This document shows positions 1-11,200 of a stretch of DNA of 57,250 nt, piece after piece. The DNA is from Echinostoma caproni (Eukaryota > Platyhelminthes > Trematoda > Plagiorchiida > Echinostomatidae). Every line of letters begins with the position of its first letter. Positions within the stretch are counted from its first letter, which is position 1. Location of the stretch: contig UZAN01041564.1 in NCBI GenBank assembly GCA_900618425.1, forward strand, positions 1 through 57,250, read 5' to 3'. The position numbers and the translations under genes were made by a program. The notes beneath the pieces are model-generated. The model had not been told where the DNA came from and searched no databases. It saw only the letters and a program-made list of their open reading frames with translations.

Positions 1-1015
1 GAGGGTATTGAATACGGTTGGAGTGAGATGCAAATACTCACAGCTGTGTGGGTGAACAGCTTTCAACATGACACCTGATGCGTAGGAATTGTATCGAGGT
101 CAATTGATTTGATAATAATTGATTATGCAACAGTGAAAAGTGTCTACATGTACCACAGTGAGCGAGTGTTGTCGGACGGATCGGTGAGAGGGAAATCGAA
201 CAAATTGATCAAATCTTGGATTAACTAGCGTGGTGAATTTCTACAACACACTTAGATAAATACAGTTTCCTTTAGGTTTATCCATTTTATTCCACATATA
301 CCGTCATCAAACAAACGGGGGGTTATTTATTTAATATGGATATAGTAATTGCTTCCTGTTTCTTGCGTGAAAAGTAAGAAATTTGGAAATCAATGCAGAG
401 CCCATCTTTATTGGATCGCTCATTCTGTGACCGGATTCACGTGAAACTACTCAAGCGCGCGTAATTGTTGTTAAATTTTTTGTTTTTCAACAAATCCCCC
501 CTCCAGGGCAAATCTAAGTCCGAGGAAAGAGTATTGAATGGAAGACTGCTTCTACGATGCAATTTTTTGATCCAGAATCGCTTTGCTTTCCCTTCAATTC
601 ACTGAGCCAATCTGATGGCGAAACTGCTAACCACCTGATTGAATACGTTGTTATTCTAATTGTACGATACTCAAATGAACTTTTGATTTAAGCTGATGGG
701 CACATATAATGCCAAGTGCACATCACTAGACCTATGGAGGATAAGTTTACGAAATCGTGTCGTGTCCCGCTGAATGATGTTAACATATTATTGGTAAACT
801 AAGCTAAACACTTTATTCTTGCATGTTGCTTGGTTACTTCACTTTTTCACAAGTTACAAATAGTGCGTTGTATTTGCGACAACCATTTGCGTTTGGCTAA
901 TCAGATTTCAAGGGCATGAGGACATCGTCTCCCCCGTGCAGCAACCAATCCACGTCTGGTTTGCGCCTGTTTGGCGTTCCTGCGCGATGGTGTGTGTATG
1001 TGCGTTCGTGTTTAC

Positions 1016-1025
1016 GCGCATGCGC
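1016..1025. promoter_or_regulatory. NRF1-like palindrome GCGCATGCGC in a CpG-rich block
   Basis: A perfect 10-bp palindrome GCGCATGCGC lies in the most CpG-rich stretch of the window (about 950-1080), in otherwise AT-rich DNA. GCGCATGCGC is the core of the binding site known for NRF1-type factors in animal promoters. The surrounding run alternates purine and pyrimidine (for example ACGCGCATGCGCGCG), which also favours Z-DNA. The promoter role is inference; the block is 6.4 kb from the first coding exon. Confidence 0.25.
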
Positions 1026-1097
1026 GCGGCAGCGAGGTTCTCCAACACTGGTTTGACGGGTTTGCGTGCAATTGCAGGCAGCCAAGTATGCAGGTGC

Positions 1098-1114
1098 CAC
1101 ACACACACACACAC
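1098..1114. repeat. (CA)n microsatellite, about 8.5 units
   Basis: Uninterrupted CA dinucleotides immediately downstream of the CpG-rich block. Together with the TG-rich tract near 990-1000 it explains the Thr/His- and Val/Cys-rich open frames on both strands here, which are not genes. Confidence 0.9.
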
Positions 1115-4100
1115 GTAGATCCGCGTACAAACGACATAAGTGCACTGACAAGTTTCTGATTCGCTGAAAAATAAACCCGATTCACAACTTAAATTGATTA
1201 GGATTGAACACCTAGAGCCTAAATGGCTAGGATACCTTTTCAACACGTGTTACGTGTTTGAAATTCGCGCCCTCTCTCTCGCACACCCAAAGGAATTACT
1301 ACTAATTTGAATATTAAGAAGGACAATTTGCTCATGAATTCAGAACATATGTGGTGAGTCTCATGCACGGGGACTATTTACCCATGCTTCTCACCAATTT
1401 TGTACGCGTCACTCGTTCAAAAATCAGGAAACTGATAGATTCCTCTAATCCGCTAGTAGGACAGAGTTTTCATGACTAATTTCTGAATTGTGATAGTTCA
1501 CCTTTTTTGTGTGAAATCTATTAGGATATTCCTGTTTCAATGGAACATAATCTTAGCTGCCGCACGTGTGAATAACATAATATCATCTGTTTGACATTTG
1601 ATCCAGGGAACCACAACCGGTTTATTAAATGGACTAAGTTTTCAAAAGTCAGTTTTGAAATTCTTACTGCTTCGAGCATTAAATACGGGTGGAACGATAT
1701 GGTAGGCACCTAAGTTTTGTTTCCCTAAGATGAAATAAACAGCGTATTGCTTCAGAAGAGAGCAAGTTGCAAATGGCTTCAAAAGACTACTTGTTCACCC
1801 TGTCTGAATTATCTGTAGCTCATGGGTACACATGGAAACAAATTCATCCGGTGTTGCAAATAAGGTTATTGTGACGAAAATATACTTCCTGGGTACAAGT
1901 ATATAGATGAAAAGACAAACTATTGCCGGATACGCATGCCTGACGAGCGCCAAGAACCGCAAAACCGGTCGTGTGCTTCCAGGGAAATTTAGTCCAGTCA
2001 TCCATGTACTATTTAATATGATATATAAGGTAAAATCCAAGGATAAAGCATTGTGGAATTTTAGAGACAGTAGCGAAAATTCCCCTCATGGACAAGCCAT
2101 TTAGTCTAATACAAGGAAGGGCGACGTTGTCATTTTTGCTGAAGTTTCGTTGATCGGTGCAGACCGAGAGAAAGGATGGTCCAGACTATCACGGACGCAA
2201 TTAGCTGAAGTGGCCCGACAAAGCACTAACTATATTATTTTTAAGGTGTAAGATTACATCGCTCGCTTCACCGATTATCATGAAACACAGTGTAAGCAAT
2301 TAGTCCCCAATTTACATCCCGGTGAATCTTTTCTCATCTGACTATGAGAACAAACAGTTTTCATACTCCAGATAAAGTAACGTTACATCGAGAAAACACG
2401 GTGGTTGTAGTAAAGGGTACGGAGTGAACTTCATGCGGGGAGTTTATTGCTTGCGTGAACGGTGTCAAGCGACAAGCACATGGTTTCTTTTACACGAAAA
2501 GTGCAACAAGTTAAGCCATGCAGCCGGATGAGGCCCCAAAACAGGACACTTGCATACGTTTTACCAGTAAAACCGGATCGAACTTTGTCCGGACTGGAAA
2601 ACATGCAACAAGTTTCTGCACGTGAAATGCGAACTGACCTATTTTCTGTTGATAAAATAAAACTTTTGATCACAGCTGCCAGGATGAATGTAACAACAAT
2701 GAAATCTGGTTGGAAAAGAAATCAGAGAAACAAATAGAAACTGATTGTTCTACTTGATACTAAATGAAAAATAAATGAGCATTTTAACCAGGATTTAAAC
2801 CTCGTTTTCTTTGGTTTTAAAAATAAGTTTCAGTTGCTTATCACTCATTCCTGTAAATTGTGCAAATTCAATGCCTTGATAAATAGTTCCAAAGACTGCT
2901 TATGTTTGGGATAGATTGAAGTGAATTGATGTCTGCATTAGCAAGAATCTAATGAACAATTTACAAACGTTTTTTTCCTGCAGTGTTCAATACGAATGCG
3001 TTTAAGTGCTCTTTAGACTTATCTTTTTCTTTCTTCATCACAATAAGCAATTATGCGTGAGGAACTCATTTTACAGTAACACAAGAGGTGTAACTGAATA
3101 ACATTTGACCGACAAATTCAATTATTGTCATATTCTCATTTTGTGGGCAAACTGAGTGTCCATATGTCTGATCATCATTACACAGCCGGTTTGTTGTTAA
3201 TTGACATGGGCTGAGCTTTGGTGATTGAATCTTCATACCTGAATAGGCCGAACATCATGCGCGTTTGCATTGCATTTAATGTATGCCATTACCCGTTCTT
3301 GCACACCCGGTCGATTGTCGAACACCTATCTCCAACCAAGTAACTATCCTAAAGTCCAATAAAGCCCTTAATTTGGTCCAGTCTAATTTCTTAACCAACT
3401 TCGTAGATAAACGTCTGTGGTGCGTGTGCGCCCTCAAGCGTAACGAATCAAATCGCTCTTGGGCGATACGCACACGGTGATCGATTACTAAAAGGGCATT
3501 CAAGCAATCTCCTCTAATCAGATCGAATAGCTTTTGAAGGGCACGCAGTTAAAAACTTGACTGAAACGAAAAGCGAAATGGGACAAAAGTTGGCCCGCAG
3601 ATTGGAATAAATTTATCGAAAGTCGTAGTTCTTCAGGGGCAGTAACATTTATAGAGATTAGCAAAAAACGATGGCAAGGAATTTAGAATTCAAAGAAACA
3701 TTTGTTGATTTTTCTCTTGGAAATAATAACTCATCGATAACAAATCCCTTCTTTGGAGGTTTGAAAACAACGCTTTACTTGTAGGTAACCAGGGAAGATC
3801 ATACACGTTATCACTATGGAGCTACATCCTGAATCACGTATAGTTGTGGATGGGTATCTATTTATCCGCACTACGGCGTTTGAAATCGTGCACCGAATTA
3901 TACATGGAATGGCGTTATGTATTTTACTCTCCTTGTTCATCTTTTTGTGCCATCTTAATTGACCACCAAATCTTACGCAGGTATGCTAAGACATAGAACA
4001 AAACAATACGATAGATGAGAATGACGCGCAGACGAATCTCATACGTTCTTTTTGAAACTGACAGGCCGTTGAAGGTTGTGCAGTAGACCAGATAGCCAGC

Positions 4101-6605
4101 CAGCCGGAGGAAGATGGATATAAATATCGAGTGACTGACGCTTTAACCATTATCACTATTAAGAAACCTTGTTCGCCGGTCTAATGCAGTTTAACAAACG
4201 ATAACTAATTCCAACTCCTTAATTTCCTACTAACTGTTCAAAAGCCTCTTCCACGTTGAGTGTAGAGAGCGCTTTTGCGCACACTAATTCGGGGTACCTT
4301 CAGTGCTGTTTTATGCGTATCTATCTACGGACCTTATTGTGAATAATGACCGGTTCACTCTTGAGTGCAGAGAATTTTGATCTGTGGGGTACAAAACGTG
4401 GAAATATTGGTTTGCAATCCATGGAATCAATCTGTGCCACTTTTGTTATCGTGCACATTTAAGGAAAACAGAGGCGCCCAAATGAACACTTGATCGATTC
4501 GGTCATACACAGAACAACATCAAGAAAGGGGTGACACAGAGGTCGCATACGCGTTGAGAATAAAAAAACATCGACAGAGTTTTAGCTCATGTTCAACATT
4601 TCCACCGGGTAACCAAAATGTTTTCAAAGCGGATTCCGGCAGTACATGATCGGAATGTTGTCATCGATCGCGTTTTAAGGGAACAACAAATGCGAAGCAG
4701 ATGTACGTTATCAGTGTTCTTTGAGGGCCGCAGTGACTTAATTTGCTTGTATTCCGGAACAGATTGATTGATTTTTCTGTTTACATAACTGAGGTGATGA
4801 AAATTGTAAACGTAAGCCAGTTTAGCTAAAAATACGGACTTTTTATTCTGATCGGATATAAGTTTTGGTTTATATGATATTCTTTAAATTGGACTTGATG
4901 TTGTGGAATGGTTGAGATGATTTCATGTCACTTTCTGAACGCCAGTTTCTTACTTTATTTACATTTTCCGAACAACCCAGAGCATAATTTTGAATTGTCT
5001 GGTATAGAATTCCAATGATAACAACAATATTTACTTCTGGTTTTACATCATGAGTTGCGATTTCATTCCCCACGGACGAGGGTAAAACATATATTCTGCA
5101 CAAATAACTGACGTAATCTATGAATGCCCAATTACTGTTTCTCAGGGGAACGCTTATATCACTCTGTTTGTATACGCTGAGACACCCATTTCTCTACATA
5201 AGCTTGATCGAATTTATCCTCTACACGTGACCAATATATGCAAATGAGCAAATGATTTGGGCGGGGCTGGGGGGTGCGTAGGGGAACTGAAGTGGCAATT
5301 GAATGGTTAATCCAATCGTCCGCGTTTCACGTCCGAATATTCACACTTGGTGCACTCAACTGTATGATAGATAGTGTATGAGAACGGCGATATGCATTCG
5401 TCCGTCGAAAACGTCGGAAACGAAATATCTTTTGCGGACTGTGTTGTGTTCTATATTATTTTTAAATGCCAGCCCAATGATGAATAATCTTTTGAATCCA
5501 AAATAATATTGAAAACCAAGAGCAAGCGATAGGGGAATTAGATGCCGGTGAAAAAGTGCTCAATCTTTTTTCTTTTCAAAATAATTAAAATATGTGAATG
5601 GATTACGATAATCTTTCTAATGTATCGTCGTTTTGCGAAAATCAAATGTTCAAGATTGAGAAAGGACTTCGAACGACTAAAATCGAAACAAATAGATGAT
5701 CTCCTACTTCAATATTGTTTACTGGAAAGGTAATGGTTTTTTGATGTTGCTTAAGGTGTTTCCCAATCGCGGACGAATACAATCACTGTGTGGAGCAGAT
5801 TGTTCTCAATTATCATGTTGAATAGATGAGAACGTAATAGGCTTTGAAAACGGTACAAATGACTAGCTATCGAGTGTTATAGTTTGGGAAACTTACATCA
5901 CACAGAAATGTACATATTCTGGTGGATAATAATATAAATCATTGCTACTATGAGAATTACTTGGGAAATGTGTGTAGAGATGTTTTTTGGTATCACTGTA
6001 AAATTAGATCGAATAGCCCTTTGAAAACCATAAATCTACACAACCTCCATGGCAGAAAGGTTTGATGAATATCTAGCGGGAACTCTGGTTCCTCATAATT
6101 GATTCATCATTAGTTACTGACTCCAGGTAAAATTAGATGACATTACGAACTAATTCTGAAATGTAGGTTTCATTTAATATAGATTCACGTTTAGATGAAG
6201 CGATAGGGAAGTCTAGCTCACAAAATTGTATTTTCGTCCGACCTTTGCGTGCTTTGAATAATCAGATTTAGACAAACCCGGTTATCGATTTCAAGTCAGT
6301 CGGTTTCCGTTGATTAATTTACAATCCTGAATAAACTCATTTGAGGTAGTATAATGAACAGACATTGATAACCATGTTTGTATTCTACTGAAGTGGGAAA
6401 CTTAAGCAACTAGTTTTGCAAACTTCAATAGAGACGTTCACCGTCTCTCAGAATGTAACAAACTGATTACTACATCATGCCATTGTCAAATTGTTTTGTA
6501 ATCGTCACAATTTCGATACAAATTACAGGAATGAAACAATGGCTAATTTGCAAAGTGCACATCAATAAAAATCAGGCGGAGAACGAAAGCGGAGAATTTA
6601 AATGT

Positions 6606-6950
6606 TTATCGTCCAAAGTTTGTCCATAAAAGTAGTTTATCCATTTGCAAGCTAACATCCACCAATTCAGTGTGCATAATTCGTTTTTCACGGTACAAAT
6701 TGTCTGCCACAGGAGCAGCAGATAAGTAAACATTGTCATACCTATGTGATCTACCGGTTAATGAACAAACATTGCTGCAGCCAATGGAGTTCTGTGGTCC
6801 GTCAATGACTAATCGATCAATGTGTGAGGTATCAGACACGATTTGAAAACTTTTGACATGCATGGGTTCTTCGGTTCGGGTATTTGTTTCCTCCCACAAA
6901 TGGACTACAAAATTTTGGTATACAAAGTTTCTTTTTGTTATTATTGTCAT
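6606..6950 (-). other. Orphan antisense open frame, 114 codons
   Basis: ATG-initiated frame ending in TAA, 480 bp upstream of the channel start on the opposite strand. The product has mixed composition with no obvious signal peptide, membrane segment or low-complexity tract, and I recognise no domain. Several frames of about this length are expected by chance in 57 kb of this base composition, so the length alone is not evidence of a gene. It could be a chance frame, one exon of an unseen antisense gene, or a relic of a mobile element. Confidence 0.12.
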
Positions 6951-7407
6951 TTTTACGTAAAATTCATATGAGAGCGAGGAAAATTAATATCATATACCAA
7001 ATTACTTGCGACTAGAGGACATAATAAAAGCTCACATGAAATAGCAGGTTAGGAAAACGAAGGACTACGTTCGGTCTTTCATGAGAGTTACAAAAACAAG
7101 GATGCTTCTAATTTTTGATGGCTGTATTATTTATCAGGTTTGCCCTTGTTAAGTAAAAGACGACTCCGGCAAAGTCACTATTTGTTAAGAAAAATATCTG
7201 GCCATTTACAATGATCTTGGTTTTGGCCACTGTTTGATACTGGTTGCGAGGAACGTCAAAATCTAGTTGAATTTATTAGTGGAAATATAAATGCAAAATA
7301 TCATCATCTTGCTCATGGCTGGGGCACTCTTTAGCGAATGGGTTATATGCGCATGTGCATAATCTATTCCCGCCCTACTGTTTTTTTAAAGCTGACTACA
7401 CGGACTA

Positions 7408-7428
7408 ATGCTTGAGCATGCCGGTTGA
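7408..7428 (+). promoter_or_regulatory. Upstream ORF 1 (6 codons) before the Shaw start
   Basis: ATG at 7408 opens a 6-codon frame (M-L-E-H-A-G) ending in TGA two bases before the channel ATG. If this stretch is in the mature 5' leader, a scanning ribosome meets this ATG before the main start. It is a candidate translational brake; whether the leader includes it depends on the unmapped transcription start or trans-splice site. Confidence 0.4.
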
Positions 7429-7441
7429 GCATGGACGCTGA
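7418..7441 (+). promoter_or_regulatory. Upstream ORF 2, overlapping the Shaw start codon
   Basis: A second ATG at 7418 opens a 7-codon frame in another register that runs across the channel ATG at 7431 and stops with TGA at 7439-7441. An overlapping upstream ORF normally lowers initiation at the main start more strongly than one that ends before it. It applies only if transcripts include this leader. Confidence 0.4.
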
Positions 7442-7709
7442 GAACAGGGTGATATTGAACGTTGGTGGCATCCGGCACGAAACATACAAAGCCACGCTGA
7501 AAAAAATCCCCGCAACCAGACTTTCTCGACTCACGGAAGCGCTTGCAAACTATGACCCAGTATTGAACGAGTATTTCTTTGATCGGCACCCGGGCGTGTT
7601 CGCACAGATTCTCAACTATTATCGCACCGGCAAGTTGCATTACCCTGTGGACGTATGCGGTCCGTTGTTTGAGGAGGAGTTGGAATTTTGGGGACTTGAT
7701 GGAAATCAG
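7431..7709 (+). CDS. Shaw: Shaw K+ channel coding exon 1: T1 tetramerisation domain
   Basis: Encodes residues 1-93, most of the cytoplasmic T1 (BTB-like) domain by which Kv subunits assemble only within their subfamily. Seen directly: N-terminal [20 protein letters not shown], then [20 protein letters not shown], then [15 protein letters not shown], all hallmark Shaw/Kv3 blocks. His70 and Cys76 are the first half of the inter-subunit zinc site (H-x5-C-x20-C-C) typical of non-Shaker Kv channels; the Cys pair is in exon 2. ATG 7431 is chosen because an in-frame TGA lies at 7413-7415 and the protein aligns with family members from here. The donor is CAG/GTAAGC, phase 0. The open frame continues past the donor to 7805 without homology, so that part is intron. 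Confidence 0.96.
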
Positions 7710-8060
7710 GTAAGCAGGTTAAAAAACAATTATCTCGGAATTTACAGCTTACAACCATCAGTCCATATTGAGTGCGCTCTGGTGATAAAATTCTTATCAG
7801 TCTAGTGAGGGAAGCCCTTGAGTGTGTGTATTGCAAGATTTACTTTGAGCATTGAAGACGCCTATGAATTCTGTTTTTTTTAATCAAAAATAAAATATAA
7901 CTGAAAAAGATTTTCCTATTTATCCTGGTTGCGCAACGAACACCAACGTTTTGTTACTAATCAGTGGTTGTCCCTATTATCTTGTAGGGACACATTCGCG
8001 GTTGAATAAAACCCAGAGGAAAACAACGAAGTGAGGATCTGTTCGAGAATAGATTAATTT

Positions 8061-8235
8061 AAAGTCCCTTTTACTTCCTCTTTTGTTTATTGAATATACA
8101 GATGCGCATTCAACATTCAGGAAGGAGGCCGCAGCCATACAAAGGCTGTCTGAGAAGACAGGCGGCGGTGGAGCGGTTCGAACCTGGAACTCCAAGTCAC
8201 AAGTTGGTGACCAAACCACTTGGTCAGCACCGTGT
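8061..8235 (-). mobile_element. tRNA-derived SINE-like copy 1
   Basis: On the - strand a pol III B-box-like motif (AGGTTCGAACC, + strand 8175-8185) is followed by a body containing TTTGTATGGCTGCGGCCTCC and a tail with AATAAAC and AAGTAAAA. The same order (B box, TTTGTRTTGCATGGC-like block, tail with AAGTAAAA) recurs in the copies at 32.2 and 55.4 kb. It is the most diverged of the four in the body. The family name is not known to me; boundaries are approximate. Confidence 0.5.
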
Positions 8236-11200
8236 TATGTAGCAACCCAATAAATAAGAAAAACATCATACCTCGACGTGGTTATCGGGGATAGCAAAAA
8301 TATTCATCCGGGATCCAATAACGAATGGAATAGAACTGGCAATGCAGAAATTGTCTACCTAAACCAGACCTTAGTCGCAGAAACTAAATAAACCGATAAT
8401 GTGGACATATATGAACCGCTAGCCAATGAAAGTATAGTATAGCGGTGACAGTGAAGTTACAGTAATGCAATCGGCAACTAGAACGGGTCGTGAAACGACC
8501 AACGGAGGGCCATATAACGATGGTATCACTGTTTCGTTTAGTATATCTCTGGTTTTCTGTGGTTTTTGACATGTTCCTCATCATAGCACCCCTGTCACCG
8601 CTTTTTGACAGCTTCGATGTGTTGAGGCTCTGAAACATGTCAAATGCGATAATGAAAGGCAAACCCACATGAATCATACTAAATGTGAATACAGCTACTC
8701 GCCGAGCAGCGCATATACACTCATAGGAGTGTTTGCACAGAGCTGTAATCTAAAATTCAGGTTGCTCAGTGGGGTATTTACTCCAAGTGCGCATATTTTA
8801 TTCGCTGGAGTGAAGGCTAACAGGTATTCGGATCATCGGTATATAGTATGTCATTCTTTCTACCGCATCTCAGATAAGGTCGTCTGGAAGAGAAAGTAGT
8901 GCATGCAAAGACATGCACATTCGCCACTCGTATCAGACAAGTTAGGAGTGAAAAGCGCATGATCGAGCGATGATCGGGCAAACTGCATCTAGTTTGGGGT
9001 GAATGGAAATAAATGAATAAGACCAATGCCCAGTAGCAATTGTATATGAAAAATGCCATTCCAGGAATGTAACACTAAGATTTACGTGAATAAAATGACC
9101 AATCATGGATGCCATCCATATACAGAAAATCTAAGGGGATTCGAGATAGCTGAGAATTTCCCCACTTTAGGTTTGCCACAGCAGATTCGAGCAGTTGTGG
9201 TTGAAACTTATGAAGTCGAAAACGTGGTCATACACCACGTGTGAAGTGTGTGCGAGTTTATGGAATAAAAACGGATAAACTAGTACATGAAATATGATGA
9301 TTTTAAACGTTGTATAATCAGAAGGCAATCTGAAAACAGTAGACTTGTTGCAGTCAGCATAGAGAGAATGGATAAAGCTAAGTTATATCTATCTAGGTGA
9401 AATACTTCGCTCAAACCGTTCACCCACAAAGATACTTTGAGAAATGCATGAAACGTCAAATAATTTTATGCATCAGACCTAGGCTTGCACTAATAATAAA
9501 TAGGGTTGATCCTTTGATGGATATGGATATACACTTGGTGAATCAGTATGTGAGTTGTGGCAAAATCCCAGACTATTCTTGGCTTGAATTTATTGCCACT
9601 ATTTCAAAGGTCATCTAGTGAGCAATGATCATTGATCGTTTTTGCCCATGAGCATTAAATTCCACTGGTCTGAAGATGCTAGTTTAAACAAGAACGAGGA
9701 CACAGTACCACGTGAGATCACTCTCCGATTAGTATGTGAACCTGGAAGATGTACCACAGATGCAGGGACTTTCTCTAATGCACCCTATCAAGGAACCCTC
9801 AGATGATAAAGTGAAATTGATCAGTTGAGTATTTGTCCGTTATTCTTTCAAGTTTTGACTCGATTTTGTGATCATGGCTCTTCAACCATTTAGAAATGTT
9901 TACATATCGGGAACAATTGCCTGCTTGGCTATTCGACGATTGCTATGGAATGAATATGATTTCTTCTAACTTTCTGACCAAGCAATCCGCAATAGTCCTC
10001 GGTGCTGTAATTGCTCCACTTCTATTTCCCGCTTATACCACTGATCATTCCGGCATTCCACATGTTCAGGGTTTTTAACAATCTGCATGTACTACTGCTA
10101 TTCTTAACATATTTAAGGAGCACGTGTAAAATGTTGACCTCTTTCTTCTTATGTTAGAATTCAATAGACTTCTTCTGAATGTTTGGAATGTATCTTTATT
10201 CTTCCACGATAGATATTTCCCAAAGGGTCCGCGAAATGCTTTTCGATAACCATTATCACCAACCTCTAGTGGACTTTACCCACTCAGTTAAATTTGTTCA
10301 AACTATGAAAACTGGAATTTCAAAGTCCTGAGCTCAATCATTTTCATATCGCAGTCAGAATCCTATCTGCTCACGTCTACCAGTGTGTGCACTAACAGTC
10401 CTACTTACGGTTTGGGCTGGTGCAATATTCCTAGACTCTTTAACCAAAATTTTATCATTCTGTTCTGTGAGTTACTGCTCAACAGTTACGATTTCTTTCG
10501 TTTTAATTTCGATAAAATGCCCTTAATTGTTTTGACCGGTGTATTCCATGTTGCAGGAAATCACAAAATTAATTTGGGCAGAACCTGGTCCTTCAATTTC
10601 ATTAGCACCATCAGTCAAAACAACACGTTCGAATTACCCGTACGTTTTACCACTTGCAATGATACTTTCCTTAAGAACTCCCTGTTTCCGTGTTTAGCAA
10701 GCATGCCCATGTGCAAGAATTAGGTGGTGACTAAACTGTTTTCTTATCTCAATGAAAGAAACGTGGTTCTTTTCTTGAAACATAATGATCGTTTGTTTAT
10801 TCCTTGTAACCTCTAAAACCATATTAAAATACTTTTACGTATTATACATATCAAATTTGATGCTTTTGGTAGAGGTTATGGGCAGTTTCTAAACATGTGC
10901 TGATAGAAAATCCAGTAAACAAAAAACAGGATAAACGGTAAACGTAAAGAAGTTAAAGTTTGGTGTTGAAAACTAGGTGTCAACGTATGCAGCACCCTTC
11001 GTTTATATGTTAATTTTCAGTTTGTACTGTGTAAATGACAAACAAGCAACAAATGGGTTGTACAAACTGTATTTGTTTGAAAGTTGCATATATGAAGCAG
11101 TTGGGATGAACCAAACCAAAGTATGAATGTGGCTGCAGACCGAAAACTCACGGCAGTTCCTCACACCCTCAAGATATAGGTTTTTTTCCCACTCAAATAA

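Larger units (their letters stand above)
1..7430. other. 5' flanking region, no recognised gene
   Basis: About 7.4 kb upstream of the channel start codon. I find no open frame resembling a known protein. Open frames between about 0.9 and 1.25 kb on both strands are produced by a GC-rich, CA/TG-rich low-complexity block. Longer frames here (114 codons at 6606-6950 on the - strand, 91 codons at 2462-2737 on the + strand) are no longer than expected by chance in DNA of this composition. Any non-coding first exon and the true promoter of the channel gene should lie here or beyond the left edge, but I cannot place them. Confidence 0.6.

Noticed and set aside
897..1246. Overlapping open frames on both strands rich in Thr/His and Val/Cys
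   Set aside because: They come from the CA/TG-rich, CpG-rich low-complexity block; four overlapping frames in two orientations cannot all be coding and none has a domain.
7710..7805. Extension of the exon 1 frame past residue 93
   Set aside because: A strong GTAAGC donor sits exactly where family similarity ends, and exon 2 resumes the T1 domain in phase.
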